Source of the DNA: Pseudomonas oleovorans subsp. oleovorans
GTDB lineage: Bacteria; Pseudomonadota; Gammaproteobacteria; Pseudomonadales; Pseudomonadaceae
DNA: 64,000 nucleotides
NCBI RefSeq assembly: GCF_002197815.1
Contig: NZ_NIUB01000016.1
Span: 40,149-104,148 of the forward strand
Direction: 5' to 3'
Shown: positions 51,828-61,224 of the stretch, one piece after another
How positions within the stretch are numbered: the first letter of the stretch is position 1
Layout of the letters: each line of letters opens with the position of its first letter
Made by a program: the position numbers and the translations under genes
The notes under the pieces: generated by a model
Seen by the model: only the letters and a program-made list of their open reading frames with translations
What the model was told of the DNA's origin: nothing
Database searches by the model: none

Positions 51828-53567
51828 ATGAAAGACAGCATTCGCCGCCTGATCCAGCAAGCCCTCGACCGCCTGACCGCCGAAGGCGTGCTGCCTGCGG
51901 GCCTGACGCCGGCCATCCAGGTGGAGAACACCAAGGACAAGAGCCACGGCGACTTCGCCAGCAACATCGCCATGATGCTGGCCAAACCCGCCGGCATGAA
52001 GCCGCGCGACCTGGCCGAGAAGCTGATCGCTGCCCTGCCAGCCGACGAGCAGATCACCAAGGTGGAAATCGCCGGCCCCGGCTTCCTCAATTTCTTCCAG
52101 AACAGCGATGCCCTGGCTCAACGTCTGGAAGCTGCGCTGGCTGACACCAAGCTCGGCGTACGCAAGAACGGCCCGGCGCAACGCGTGGTGGTCGACCTGT
52201 CGGCGCCCAATCTGGCCAAGGAAATGCACGTCGGCCACCTGCGCTCGACCATCATCGGCGACGGCGTGGCGCGCGTACTGGAGTTCCTCGGCGACACGGT
52301 GATTCGCCAGAATCATGTCGGCGACTGGGGCACCCAGTTCGGCATGCTGCTGGCCTACATGCAGGAAAACCCGGCCGCCGCCGAAAGCGAACTGGCCGAC
52401 CTGGAAGATTTCTACCGCACCGCGAAGAAGCGCTTCGACGAATCCCCTGAATTCGCCGACCGCGCCCGTGAGCTGGTGGTCCAGCTGCAGGCCGGCGACG
52501 CCGAGTGCCTACGCTTGTGGCACCGTTTCAACGACATCTCCCTGTCGCACTGCCAGGCGCTGTATGACCGTCTCGGCGTCAAGCTCTCCATGGCCGACGT
52601 CAGGGGCGAGAGCGCCTACAACGACGACCTGCCGCAGGTGGTCGCCGACCTCGCCGCCAAGGGCCTGCTGACCGAAGACAACGGCGCCCAGTGCGTGTTC
52701 ATGGACGAGTTCAAGAACGCTGAAGGCAAGCCGCTGCCGCTGATCGTGCAGAAGGCCGGCGGCGGCTATCTGTACGCCACCACCGACCTGGCCGCCACCC
52801 GCTATCGCGCAGGCGTGCTCAAGGCCGACCGCGTGCTGTACTTCGTCGACCAGCGCCAGGCCCTGCACTTCCAGATGGTCTTCGCCTGCGCACGCCTGGC
52901 CGGCTTCGTCCCGGCCAGCATGAGCCTGGAACACATGGGCTTCGGCACCATGAACGGCCCGGACGGCCGTCCGTTCAAGACCCGCGACGGCGGCACCGTG
53001 AAACTGGTGCAGCTGCTCGACGAAGCCGAGCAGCGCGCCTACAGCCTGGTCAAGGACAAGAACCCGGAACTGGCCGAGGACGAGCTGCGCCAGATCGCCC
53101 GCGTAGTCGGCATCGCCTCGGTGAAATACGCCGACCTGTCCAAACACCGCACCAGCGACTACAGCTTCAACTTCGACCTGATGCTCAGCTTCGAAGGCAA
53201 CACCGCCCCCTACCTGCTGTACGCCTACACCCGTGTCGCCGGCGTATTCCGTAAACTGGGCAAGGCCGTGGACGAAATCGGCGGACAAATCACCCTGGCT
53301 GCCGAGCAGGAGCAGGCTCTGGCCGCCAAACTGGCACAGTTCAACGAACTGCTGGGCAACGTCGCCGAAAAGGGTACGCCACATATCCTGTGCGCCTACC
53401 TGTACGACCTCGCCGGGCTGTTCTCAAGCTTTTACGAGAACTGCCCGATCCTCGCTGCCGAAGATGAAGCCACGCGCAACAGCCGCCTGCGCCTGACCGC
53501 CCTGACCGGCCGCACGCTCAAGCAGGGCCTGGAGCTGCTCGGCCTGGAAACTCTGGAGCGGATGTAA
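51828..53567 (+). CDS. argS: Arginyl-tRNA synthetase
   Basis: 579 residues from ATG 51828 ([16 protein letters not shown]). Class I synthetase: N-terminal tRNA D-loop binding domain (~1-110), the HIGH-type motif in [15 protein letters not shown], and the C-terminal DALR anticodon domain (~455-579). No canonical KMSKS is seen, as is usual for many ArgRS. It charges tRNA-Arg. The FtsN-like gene follows with no gap. Confidence 0.97.
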   Translation: MKDSIRRLIQQALDRLTAEGVLPAGLTPAIQVENTKDKSHGDFASNIAMMLAKPAGMKPRDLAEKLIAALPADEQITKVEIAGPGFLNFFQNSDALAQRLEAALADTKLGVRKNGPAQRVVVDLSAPNLAKEMHVGHLRSTIIGDGVARVLEFLGDTVIRQNHVGDWGTQFGMLLAYMQENPAAAESELADLEDFYRTAKKRFDESPEFADRARELVVQLQAGDAECLRLWHRFNDISLSHCQALYDRLGVKLSMADVRGESAYNDDLPQVVADLAAKGLLTEDNGAQCVFMDEFKNAEGKPLPLIVQKAGGGYLYATTDLAATRYRAGVLKADRVLYFVDQRQALHFQMVFACARLAGFVPASMSLEHMGFGTMNGPDGRPFKTRDGGTVKLVQLLDEAEQRAYSLVKDKNPELAEDELRQIARVVGIASVKYADLSKHRTSDYSFNFDLMLSFEGNTAPYLLYAYTRVAGVFRKLGKAVDEIGGQITLAAEQEQALAAKLAQFNELLGNVAEKGTPHILCAYLYDLAGLFSSFYENCPILAAEDEATRNSRLRLTALTGRTLKQGLELLGLETLERM

Positions 53568-54242
53568 ATGGCAGCGCGCAAGAAACCGGCGCCGAAACGC
53601 GGCGCCAGTCGCTATCAGGCCCCGGCGAAGAAGCCCGTACCGGGCTGGATCTGGCTGGCCTGCGGCCTGGTGGTCGGTGGTTTCTTCATGTTCCTGTTCA
53701 GCCTTGAACCGGGCCGTGACGAGATCAAGCGCGACAAGGGCGAGCAGGTGCGCAGCACCAAACCCGAACCGAAACCGACGCAGCCCGAGCCGGCCAGGCC
53801 CAAGTACGACTTCTACACCCTGCTGCCGGAGTCGGAAGTGATCCTGCCGCAGGCACTGGAAGAAACGCCGCCCCCCGTGCCCGAACAGAAACCGGTCACC
53901 CCGGAAGAGGCTGCGAAGATCGACACCGCTCGCGCCGAAGCTGCGCTCAACGGCCAGGTGCCGCCGCCTGCGCCGCCGGTACTGGCCAGCGCGCCCGTCA
54001 CCACGCAGTTCTTCCTGCAGGCCGGCTCGTTCCGCAAACGCGATGACGCCGACGGCCTGCGCGCGCAGATCATCCTGCTCGGCCAGAACGTACGGGTGGA
54101 AACCGGCAAAGTGCGTGAGGAAACCTGGCACCGCGTACTGGTCGGTCCCTTCGCCAGCCGCGAGCAACTGGCCAGCGCGCAGAAGACCCTGGCAGCCGGC
54201 GGCTTCAGCAACCTGCTGTTACAGCAGCGTCAGGTCCGCTGA
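53568..54242 (+). CDS. FtsN-like SPOR-domain cell division protein (PA5052-like)
   Basis: 224 residues; ATG 53568 directly follows the argS TAA. A basic cytoplasmic N-terminus (ARKKPAPKRGASRYQ) is followed by a membrane helix (~23-46, WIWLACGLVVGGFFMFLF), a Pro/Glu-rich periplasmic linker and a SPOR domain (~145-222, FFLQAGSFRKRDDADGL). The layout is that of FtsN, which activates septal peptidoglycan synthesis. Its last codons form the left repeat of the islet at 54245-55324. Confidence 0.88.
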   Translation: MAARKKPAPKRGASRYQAPAKKPVPGWIWLACGLVVGGFFMFLFSLEPGRDEIKRDKGEQVRSTKPEPKPTQPEPARPKYDFYTLLPESEVILPQALEETPPPVPEQKPVTPEEAAKIDTARAEAALNGQVPPPAPPVLASAPVTTQFFLQAGSFRKRDDADGLRAQIILLGQNVRVETGKVREETWHRVLVGPFASREQLASAQKTLAAGGFSNLLLQQRQVR

Positions 54243-54244
54243 TC
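54216..54244. repeat. Left direct repeat of the NYN islet
   Basis: 29 bases covering the 3' end and stop of the FtsN-like gene (CTGTTACAGCAGCGTCAGG...). The right copy at 55297-55324 is the same except for one missing base. Confidence 0.85.
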
Positions 54245-54253
54245 AGCTTGGAT

Positions 54254-54273
54254 AGGGAGGGTTAGCCCTCCCT
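54254..54273 (+). terminator. Hairpin after the FtsN-like gene
   Basis: AGGGAGGG (54254-54261) and CCCTCCCT (54266-54273), loop TTAG, 8-bp perfect stem followed by TCAACTTT. It may end argS transcription, or, on the other strand, the NYN gene. Confidence 0.5.
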
Positions 54274-54284
54274 TCAACTTTAAC

Positions 54285-55199
54285 CTAACGGCGCCTCAGG
54301 TTATTGGAGGGCAGATGTGCAGGGTCAGGCGGAGTAGCGAAATCACCACAGCGATTACACCAAGTACCGCCAGCATGCTCAACGCAGCCCAGATTGCCGC
54401 AACGTGGACACGCCGCTACATCGGAAGCTGCCACAGCTAATGACACGTTCCAATGCCCACCTTGCTCTTGAATAGGAGCAAGCAAATCATATGTTTTGAG
54501 CATATCCAGCAACCCCGTATGACCATAGGTCTGCGGGGAGAACGCCGGATCAGTGCGTTTCAAATATTGGCCTAAAGCCCCCAGACTAACTTTCCCCTCA
54601 CTGGTATCACTTGTGAGCAAGGCCACGGCCTCTACCACAAAACGCGGCCGCCTTTTAACTGGGGGGCGAGGCGGAACGGGCTTCACACCCTCAGTTTTCA
54701 CGTCGAGTTCAACTTTGCTGCCACTCTTCTCATCAGGTTCATTTTCTGATTCAAGAGCCCGGCGTCTCCACTCAAAAAACTGATCGCTGGCATTACGCAG
54801 CGCATCTGGCGTTTTCGGCTCACCAACAATGAAAACTGTAGCGCCACGCTCACGTAGCTTGCGACACAGATAAGCAAAGTCAGAGTCCGAGGTAACCAAG
54901 CAAAATGTATCGGCTCGCTGATCAAATAGAACCTCTAGCGCATCAAGAGCCAAAGCGATATCAGCTGTGTTCTTACCAGCCGCATACTGGTACTGCAGAC
55001 ATGGAGTAAAGGCCTGGCGCACCAGAGCCTCCTGCCATCGATTCCCCAGTGTTCCATGATTTCCATAGCCGCGTCGCATAACTACTCGACCGAACTGGGC
55101 CACAACACGTAAGGAATAATCCAAAATTTCAGGGGATACATTGTCGCAGTCAACTAGCACTGCCACCCGAGAGTCTCCTGCCGCCTGATACGCACCCAT
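54285..55199 (-). CDS. NYN-domain (PIN-like) protein with OST-HTH domain and Cys cluster
   Basis: 304 residues. The NYN domain (~10-160) has the acidic site residues in VAVLVDCDN (D17, D19), GKNTADIALALDALE and LVTSDSDFAYL, so an RNase-like active site is plausible. A linker with a basic PVPPRPPVKRRPR follows, then an OST-HTH/LOTUS-like domain (~190-255, GKVSLGALGQYLKRTDPAFSP). A C-terminal cysteine cluster (C264, C267, C272, C281, C284, with H275) could bind zinc. Codon use is AT-richer than in its neighbours. It lies alone on the minus strand between ftsN-like and hslV, flanked by direct repeats, which suggests transfer. The target is unknown. Confidence 0.88.
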   Translation of the reverse strand: MGAYQAAGDSRVAVLVDCDNVSPEILDYSLRVVAQFGRVVMRRGYGNHGTLGNRWQEALVRQAFTPCLQYQYAAGKNTADIALALDALEVLFDQRADTFCLVTSDSDFAYLCRKLRERGATVFIVGEPKTPDALRNASDQFFEWRRRALESENEPDEKSGSKVELDVKTEGVKPVPPRPPVKRRPRFVVEAVALLTSDTSEGKVSLGALGQYLKRTDPAFSPQTYGHTGLLDMLKTYDLLAPIQEQGGHWNVSLAVAASDVAACPRCGNLGCVEHAGGTWCNRCGDFATPPDPAHLPSNNLRRR

Positions 55200-55296
55200 T
55201 CTTGAAGCTTTCCCTGCTGGGTCAATGTGAATACTTAAATCTTAATGCCTGCATCGCTCGCAGCACAGCCCTACGCTTCGCCAGCCCATCAGCAAT

Positions 55297-55324
55297 CTGT
55301 TACAGCAGCGTAGGTCCGCTGATC
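55297..55324. repeat. Right direct repeat of the NYN islet
   Basis: CTGTTACAGCAGCGTAGGTC... repeats the 3' end of the FtsN-like gene with a single-base deletion. It marks the right end of the inserted segment, 95 bases before the hslV start. Confidence 0.85.
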
Positions 55325-55344
55325 GCCGTTTGATCCGCCGCTGG

Positions 55345-55372
55345 TTGAAAAACCGCGGCGGGCACCCCATCT
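55345..55372 (+). promoter_or_regulatory. Heat-shock (sigma-32) promoter of hslVU
   Basis: TTGAAA (55345-55350) and CCCCATCT (55365-55372) are separated by 14 bases, matching the sigma-32 consensus well. The hslV start is 46 bases downstream. The promoter lies on the hslV side of the islet's right repeat, so the insertion leaves it in place. Confidence 0.85.
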
Positions 55373-55418
55373 GAGTTTCCATCAGGGCAAGTTCGCCCCG
55401 CAGCGTGGAGATTCACCC

Positions 55419-55949
55419 TTGACCACCATCGTTTCAGTGCGCCGCCACGGCAAGGTCGTGATGGCTGGCGACGGCCAGGTTTCCCTCGGCAACACCGTCA
55501 TGAAGGGCAATGCCAAGAAGGTACGCCGCCTCTACCACGGCCAGGTGCTGGCCGGCTTCGCCGGTGCCACTGCCGATGCCTTCACCCTGTTCGAGCGCTT
55601 CGAAGGCCAGCTCGAGAAACATCAGGGTCACCTGGTACGCGCCGCCGTCGAGCTGGCCAAGGACTGGCGTACCGACCGTAGCCTGAGCCGCCTGGAAGCC
55701 ATGCTGGCCGTAGCCAACAAGGACGCATCCCTGATCATCACCGGCAACGGCGACGTGGTCGAACCCGAGGAAGGCCTGATCGCCATGGGCTCCGGCGGCA
55801 ACTTCGCCCAGGCCGCCGCGCGCGCCTTGCTGATGAAGACCGACCTGTCGGCCCTTGAGGTAGCGCAGACCGCACTCGGCATCGCCGGCGACATCTGCGT
55901 GTTCACCAACCATCATCAGACCATCGAGGAACTGGACGCTGCCGAGTAG
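55419..55949 (+). CDS. hslV: ATP-dependent protease subunit HslV (ClpQ)
   Basis: 176 residues from TTG 55419, with GGAG 8 bases upstream. After Met removal Thr2 ([13 protein letters not shown]) is the catalytic nucleophile. The [20 protein letters not shown] segment is typical. It forms the double-hexamer peptidase core of HslVU. hslU follows in the same operon. Confidence 0.97.
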   Translation: MTTIVSVRRHGKVVMAGDGQVSLGNTVMKGNAKKVRRLYHGQVLAGFAGATADAFTLFERFEGQLEKHQGHLVRAAVELAKDWRTDRSLSRLEAMLAVANKDASLIITGNGDVVEPEEGLIAMGSGGNFAQAAARALLMKTDLSALEVAQTALGIAGDICVFTNHHQTIEELDAAE

Positions 55950-56024
55950 CGTCCACTGCCTCAGAACCTGTTCCCGATGCCGACGAACAGGCGCTCACAG
56001 TTTTCCGATAGCGAGCCAGATTCC

Positions 56025-57365
56025 ATGTCCATGACGCCCCGCGAGATCGTCCACGAACTCAACCGCCACATCATCGGCCAGGACGACGCCAAGCGCGCCG
56101 TGGCCATTGCCCTGCGCAACCGCTGGCGGCGCATGCAGCTGCCAGCCGAGCTGCGCCAGGAAGTGACGCCGAAGAACATCCTGATGATCGGCCCGACCGG
56201 CGTCGGCAAGACCGAGATCGCCCGCCGCCTGGCCAAGCTGGCCAATGCCCCGTTCCTGAAAGTCGAAGCGACCAAGTTCACCGAGGTGGGCTACGTTGGC
56301 CGCGACGTCGAATCGATCATCCGTGACTTGGCCGATGCAGCAGTGAAGATGCTGCGCGAGCAGGAGATGACCAAGGTGCGCCACCGCGCCGAGGACGCTG
56401 CGGAGGAGCGCATCCTCGACGCCCTGTTGCCGCCTGCGCGCCAGGGCTTCGGTGACGAGCCGGTGCGCAGCGAGGACTCCAACACCCGCCAGCTGTTCCG
56501 CAAGCGTCTGCGCGAAGGTCAGTTGAACGACAAGGAAATCGACATCGAAGTGGCCGACTCGCCCATGGGCGTGGAGATCATGACCCCGCCGGGCATGGAA
56601 GAGATGACCAGCCAGTTGCAAAATCTGTTCTCCAGCATGGGCAAGGGCAAGAAGAAGAGCCGCAAGCTCAAGGTTGCCGATGCGCTGAAGCTGGTGCGCG
56701 ACGAGGAAGCTGCGCGCCTGGTCAACGAGGAAGAACTCAAGGCCCGCGCCCTGGAAGCCGTCGAGCAGCACGGCATCGTCTTCATCGACGAGATAGACAA
56801 GGTCGCCAAGCGCGGCAACACCGGCGGCGCCGATGTGTCGCGCGAGGGCGTGCAACGTGATTTGCTGCCGCTGATCGAGGGCTGCACGGTCAACACCAAA
56901 CTGGGCATGGTCAAGACCGACCACATCCTGTTCATCGCCTCGGGCGCCTTCCACCTGAGCAAACCGAGCGATCTGGTGCCGGAGCTGCAGGGTCGCCTGC
57001 CGATCCGCGTCGAGCTCAAGGCGCTGAGCCCGCAGGACTTCGAACGCATCCTCAGCGAACCGCACGCCTCGCTCACCGAACAGTACAGCGCCTTGCTGAA
57101 AACCGAAGGGCTGGATATCGAGTTCGCCGAAGACGGCATCAAACGCATTGCCGAGATTGCCTGGCAGGTCAACGAGAAAACCGAGAACATCGGTGCCCGG
57201 CGCCTGCACACCCTGCTCGAACGCCTGCTGGAGGAAGTCTCCTTCACGGCCTCCGATCTGGCAGGCCAGCAGAACGGCGAACCGATTCGCATCGACGCGG
57301 CTTACGTCAACGGTCACCTCGGCGAGCTGGCGCAGGATGAAGACCTGTCGCGCTATATTCTGTAA
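56025..57365 (+). CDS. hslU: ATP-dependent protease ATPase subunit HslU (ClpY)
   Basis: 446 residues from ATG 56025 ([20 protein letters not shown]), the conserved family start; an in-frame ATG at 55977 adds a non-conserved tail. AAA+ motifs: Walker A GPTGVGKT, the pore GYVGRDVE loop, Walker [11 protein letters not shown] and sensor/arginine segments. The I-domain lies at ~110-235. It unfolds substrates for HslV in heat stress. Confidence 0.97.
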   Translation: MSMTPREIVHELNRHIIGQDDAKRAVAIALRNRWRRMQLPAELRQEVTPKNILMIGPTGVGKTEIARRLAKLANAPFLKVEATKFTEVGYVGRDVESIIRDLADAAVKMLREQEMTKVRHRAEDAAEERILDALLPPARQGFGDEPVRSEDSNTRQLFRKRLREGQLNDKEIDIEVADSPMGVEIMTPPGMEEMTSQLQNLFSSMGKGKKKSRKLKVADALKLVRDEEAARLVNEEELKARALEAVEQHGIVFIDEIDKVAKRGNTGGADVSREGVQRDLLPLIEGCTVNTKLGMVKTDHILFIASGAFHLSKPSDLVPELQGRLPIRVELKALSPQDFERILSEPHASLTEQYSALLKTEGLDIEFAEDGIKRIAEIAWQVNEKTENIGARRLHTLLERLLEEVSFTASDLAGQQNGEPIRIDAAYVNGHLGELAQDEDLSRYIL

Positions 57366-57407
57366 GCCCCGTAGCCCGATCTTGTAGCCGGTGGCCGGCG
57401 TCATTCT

Positions 57408-57469
57408 GTAGGAGCGGCTGGGCGGCATTCCGCTTCAGCCGCGAAATTCGCGGATAAATCCGCTCCTAC
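57408..57469. repeat. REP-like palindrome, GTAGGAGCGG family
   Basis: GTAGGAGCGG at the left and CCGCTCCTAC at the right, with the inner partly complementary GCTTCAGCCGCGAA/TTCGCGG. It lies between hslU and the DUF971 gene. Confidence 0.85.
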
Positions 57470-57526
57470 AGGACGGTGCAATCACTCAACTGGGCGTTGT
57501 GCCTAAAAAGATCACGGAAATCAGCC

Positions 57527-57898
57527 ATGCCCATCCCCAGCGCGATCAAACTGCACAAGGCCTCGAAAACCCTGGAGCTGCGCTACGGCGAGCAGAGCTA
57601 TCAGCTCAGCGCCGAGTTCCTGCGTGTGCATTCGCCCTCGGCCGAAGTGCAGGGGCACGGCCAACCGATCCTGCAAACCGGCAAACTCAACGTTGGCCTG
57701 GAGCGCATCGAACCGGCCGGCAACTATGCACTGAAGCTGTGCTTCGACGATGGCCATGACAGCGGTCTGTTCACCTGGGAATACCTCTACGAACTGGCCA
57801 CCCGGCAGGATCAACTCTGGGCCGACTACCTGGCGCAGCTCAGTGCTGCAGGCCAATCCCGCGACCCCAGCGAAAGCGTCGTGCGTCTGATGCTCTGA
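57527..57898 (+). CDS. DUF971 / GBBH-like N-terminal domain protein
   Basis: 123 residues from ATG 57527 (MPIPSAIKLHKASKTLEL). The whole protein is one DUF971 domain, which resembles the N-terminal domain of gamma-butyrobetaine hydroxylase, with ELRYGEQSYQLSAEFLRVHSP and FTWEYLYELA as recognisable segments. In other bacteria such proteins are linked to Fe-S or metal handling; no function can be assigned here. It corresponds in position to PA5055. Confidence 0.88.
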   Translation: MPIPSAIKLHKASKTLELRYGEQSYQLSAEFLRVHSPSAEVQGHGQPILQTGKLNVGLERIEPAGNYALKLCFDDGHDSGLFTWEYLYELATRQDQLWADYLAQLSAAGQSRDPSESVVRLML

Positions 57899-58044
57899 AC
57901 CGCGCGTACACCTCGTCGCAGAGCGCTCGCCTTCCTTTCCCGCCTCATTACCCGGTAGTTAGAACGATTTTTCTAAACTATCGCGGCATACTCTCGCCCC
58001 ATCGATCAGCTTGCCTAACGGCAAAAACTCGGGTAACCAAGGAA

Positions 58045-58075
58045 CTGGCAGGTTCCCTGCATTTGGCCCTGCCAG
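58045..58075. repeat. Inverted repeat upstream of phaC1
   Basis: CTGGCAGG (58045-58052) and CCTGCCAG (58068-58075) are exact inverted arms with a 15-base loop, 112 bases before phaC1. It overlaps a possible sigma-54 promoter. It could be a binding site for a regulator such as PhaD, but this is inference. Confidence 0.5.
58046..58061 (+). promoter_or_regulatory. Candidate sigma-54 promoter of phaC1
   Basis: TGGCAGGTTCCCTGCA has GG and GC elements 10 bases apart, the essential -24/-12 spacing. It deviates from TGGCAC-N5-TTGC at two places. A sigma-54 promoter has been proposed for phaC1 in other pseudomonads. Confidence 0.4.
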
Positions 58076-58186
58076 ATGCAATGCATGACGCGGACGCGAT
58101 CCGCACCCGGCAACCCGAGCAGTACCTGGCCCCTGTTTCGCCGCGAGCGCAGCCGGTACGTGACTCAGGACATTGGAGCGTCGTAG

Positions 58187-59865
58187 ATGAGTGACAAGAA
58201 CAACGAAGACCTGAAACGCCAGGCCTCTGAAAACACCCTGGGACTCAACCCGGTAATCGGCATTCGCGGCAAGGATCTGCTGACCTCTGCCCGTATGGTG
58301 CTCGCCCAGGCACTCAAGCAACCCTTCCACAGTGCCAAGCATGTCGCCCACTTCGGCCTGGAGCTGAAGAACGTCATCCTCGGTCAGTCCGCGCTCAAAC
58401 CCGAAGACGGTGACCGCCGCTTCAATGATCCGACCTGGAGCCAGAACCCCTGTATCGCCGTTATCTGCAGACCTACCTGGCCTGGCGCAAGGAGCTGCAT
58501 GACTGGATCGAACACAGTTCGCTGTCCGAGCAGGACGCCAGTCGCGGCCACTTCGTCATCAACCTGATGACCGAAGCCATGGCGCCGAGCAACAGCATGG
58601 CCAACCCGGCGGCAGTCAAACGTTTCTTCGAAACCGGCGGCAAGAGCCTGCTCGACGGCCTTTCGCACCTGGCCAAGGACATGGTGCACAACGGCGGCAT
58701 GCCCAGCCAGGTGAACATGGAGGCCTTCGAGGTCGGCAAGAACCTGGCCACCACCGACGGCGCCGTGGTGTTTCGCAACGACGTGCTGGAGCTGATCCAG
58801 TACAAGCCGATCACCGAGAGCGTGCACGAGCGCCCGCTGCTGGTGGTGCCACCGCAGATCAACAAGTTCTACGTATTCGACCTGTCACCGGAAAAAAGCC
58901 TGGCGCGCTTCCTGTTGCGCAGCCAGGTGCAGACCTTCGTGGTCAGCTGGCGCAACCCGACCAAGGCGCAGCGTGAGTGGGGCCTGTCCACCTACATCGA
59001 GGCGCTCAAGGAAGCCATCGACGTGATCTGCGCCATCACCGGCAGCAAGGACGTCAACATGCTTGGCGCCTGCTCCGGCGGCCTGACCACTGCCTCGCTG
59101 CTCGGTCACTATGCAGCGCTTGGCCAGCAGAAGGTCAACGCCCTGACCCTGCTGGTCAGCGTGCTCGACACTCAGCTAGACACCCAGGTTGCCCTGTTCG
59201 CCGACGAGAAGACCCTGGAAGCCGCCAAACGCCGCTCCTACCAGGCCGGCGTACTGGAGGGTAGTGACATGGCCAAGGTGTTCGCCTGGATGCGCCCCAA
59301 CGACCTGATCTGGAACTACTGGGTCAACAACTACCTGCTCGGCAACGAGCCACCGGTGTTCGACATCCTCTACTGGAACAACGACACCACGCGCCTGCCG
59401 GCCGCGCTGCATGGCGAGTTCATCGAGATGTTCCGGACCAACCCACTGACCCGCCCGGGCGCGCTGGAAGTCTGCGGCACACCGATCGACCTGAAGCAGG
59501 TCACCTGTGATTTCTTCGTCGTCGCTGGCACCACCGACCACATCACCCCCTGGGATTCCTGCTACAAGTCGGCGCACCTGTTCGGCGGCAAATGCGAGTT
59601 CGTGCTGTCCAACAGCGGCCATATCCAAAGCATTCTCAACCCGCCGGGCAACCCCAAGGCGCGCTACATGACCAATAGCGCGATGCCGCTGGACCCGAAA
59701 GCCTGGCAGGAAAGCTCGACCAAGCACGCCGACTCCTGGTGGCTACATTGGCAGACGTGGCTGAGCGAACGCTCGGGCGAAACCAAGAATGCTCCACGGG
59801 CGCTGGGCAACAAGAAATTCCCGGCTGGCGAAGCCGCACCAGGCACCTATGTGCACGAACGCTGA
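58187..59865 (+). pseudogene. phaC1: PHA synthase 1, frameshifted near codon 88
   Basis: Class II PHA synthase that polymerises 3-hydroxyacyl-CoA into medium-chain PHA granules. Residues 1-88 read normally to RRFNDPTWSQNP. The expected LYRRYLQTYLAW then appears only in another frame, because the run CCCC at 58447-58450 seems to lack one C. The rest, in the second frame to 59865, is complete, including the lipase-like box GACSGG (catalytic Cys) and the NSGHIQSIL His region. With the base restored it would be 559 residues, the usual length. An internal ATG at 58567 could start a 432-residue fragment, but it lacks the N-terminal ~127 residues. Sequencing error or true mutation cannot be told apart here. 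Confidence 0.93.
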
Positions 59866-59950
59866 TTTTCAGTCTCAACCGCAGCGGCACCGGGAAGTGC
59901 CGCACGCCACGACGGTCTGACCGGCGTGGAACCAGGTAACCCCTGGTAAC

Positions 59951-59979
59951 CCTGGAGGCGGCCCGGACGGCCCTCTCCA
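59951..59979. repeat. Hairpin between phaC1 and phaZ
   Basis: CTGGAG (59951-) and CTCCAG (-59979) with an inner GGCC/GGCC pairing; no T tract. It is a possible attenuator or processing site in the pha operon. Confidence 0.35.
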
Positions 59980-60006
59980 GCGCTCAACTCCACAGGGGCT
60001 GCGCCT

Positions 60007-60864
60007 ATGCCGCAACCATTCGTATTCCGCACCATAGATCTCGATGGGCAGACCATCCGCACCGCGGTGCGGCCGGGCAACAGCCAGTTGGTGCCGCTGC
60101 TGATCTTCAACGGCATCGGCGCCAACCTGGAACTGGTGATGCCCTTCGTCGCCGCCCTGGACCCGGAGCTGGAAATCATCGCCTTCGACGTCCCCGGTGT
60201 CGGCGGTTCCTCCACGCCGGCCACGCCATACCGCTTCCCTGGTCTGGCCAAGCTGGCAGCGCGCATGCTCGATTACCTCGACTACGGTCAGGTCAATGCC
60301 ATCGGCGTGTCCTGGGGCGGTGCCCTGGCGCAGCAGTTCGCCCATGACTATCCCGAGCGCTGCAAGAAGCTGATCCTCGCCGCCACCTCGGCCGGTGCAG
60401 TGATGGTGCCGGGCAAGCCCAAGGTGCTCTGGCGCATGGCCAGCCCGCGGCGTTATGTGCAACCGTCCTACGGTGTACGCATCGCCCCGGACATCTATGG
60501 CGGCGCCTTCCGTCGCGACCCCAAGCTGGCCATGGCGCATGCGAGCAAGGTGCGCTCGGGCGGCAAGATGGGCTACTACTGGCAGCTGTTCGCCGGCCTC
60601 GGCTGGACCAGCATCCACTGGCTGCACAAGATCCGCCAACCGACCCTGGTGATGGCCGGCGACGACGACCCGCTGATTCCGCTGATCAACATGCGCCTGC
60701 TGGCCTGGCGCATTCCCAACGCCGAACTGCACGTGATCGACGACGGCCACCTGTTCCTGGTGACCCGCGCCGAAGCGGTGGCGCCGATCATCATGAAGTT
60801 TCTCGAAGAGGAGCGGCACCGTGCGGTGATGCACCCGCAGCCCACACCCGTACGCCAGCACTGA
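60007..60864 (+). CDS. phaZ: Intracellular PHA depolymerase
   Basis: 285 residues; alpha/beta hydrolase with lipase box GVSWGG (nucleophile Ser), oxyanion segment FNGIGANLE, and Asp/His in VMAGDDDPLIPL and VIDDGHLFL. This is the PhaZ of the phaC1-phaZ-phaC2 cluster, which mobilises stored PHA. AGGGG lies upstream of ATG 60007. Confidence 0.95.
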   Translation: MPQPFVFRTIDLDGQTIRTAVRPGNSQLVPLLIFNGIGANLELVMPFVAALDPELEIIAFDVPGVGGSSTPATPYRFPGLAKLAARMLDYLDYGQVNAIGVSWGGALAQQFAHDYPERCKKLILAATSAGAVMVPGKPKVLWRMASPRRYVQPSYGVRIAPDIYGGAFRRDPKLAMAHASKVRSGGKMGYYWQLFAGLGWTSIHWLHKIRQPTLVMAGDDDPLIPLINMRLLAWRIPNAELHVIDDGHLFLVTRAEAVAPIIMKFLEEERHRAVMHPQPTPVRQH

Positions 60865-60956
60865 TCGCACCAGCTTGGTGCGCATTGTTCTGCGTGCTCG
60901 ACAAAGGGGCCGCTCAAGGCTAATGCCAGTCAGTTAAACGTCGACGCTACGAATGT

Positions 60957-61029
60957 GTAGGAGCGGCGCCCCGCCGCGAACCAGGGCGATGCGCAATTGA
61001 AAAGCTTCGCCCCGGGGCGGGGCTCCTAC
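60957..61029. repeat. REP-like palindrome between phaZ and phaC2
   Basis: GTAGGAGCGGCGCCCCGCCGC at left and GGGGCGGGGCTCCTAC at right, loop about 35 bases with a CTTCGCCCC. It lies in the 360-base gap 60865-61224, which otherwise shows no certain gene; the stretch 61080-61200 has an open frame but no recognised homologue. Confidence 0.8.
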
Positions 61030-61224
61030 GAAAGGCCGCTTTTGCAACCTTATCTGATCGGTATTACGCTCAAGGCCTCTTGTTTTTCGACGCGGCGCTC
61101 TGGAATGCACTTCCCGCGCGCCTGGTACAGGGCTTGCTGCACACCCTGCACAAGTACAAGGTGCGCGCCGAGGCAGTCCGCGCCATGAAAGTCTCTAGAC
61201 GGTTTGACGACGGAGTGCTGCCCC

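Noticed and set aside
55977..56024. Longer hslU start at 55977
   Set aside because: The added 16 residues are not part of the conserved family N-terminus, which begins [12 protein letters not shown].
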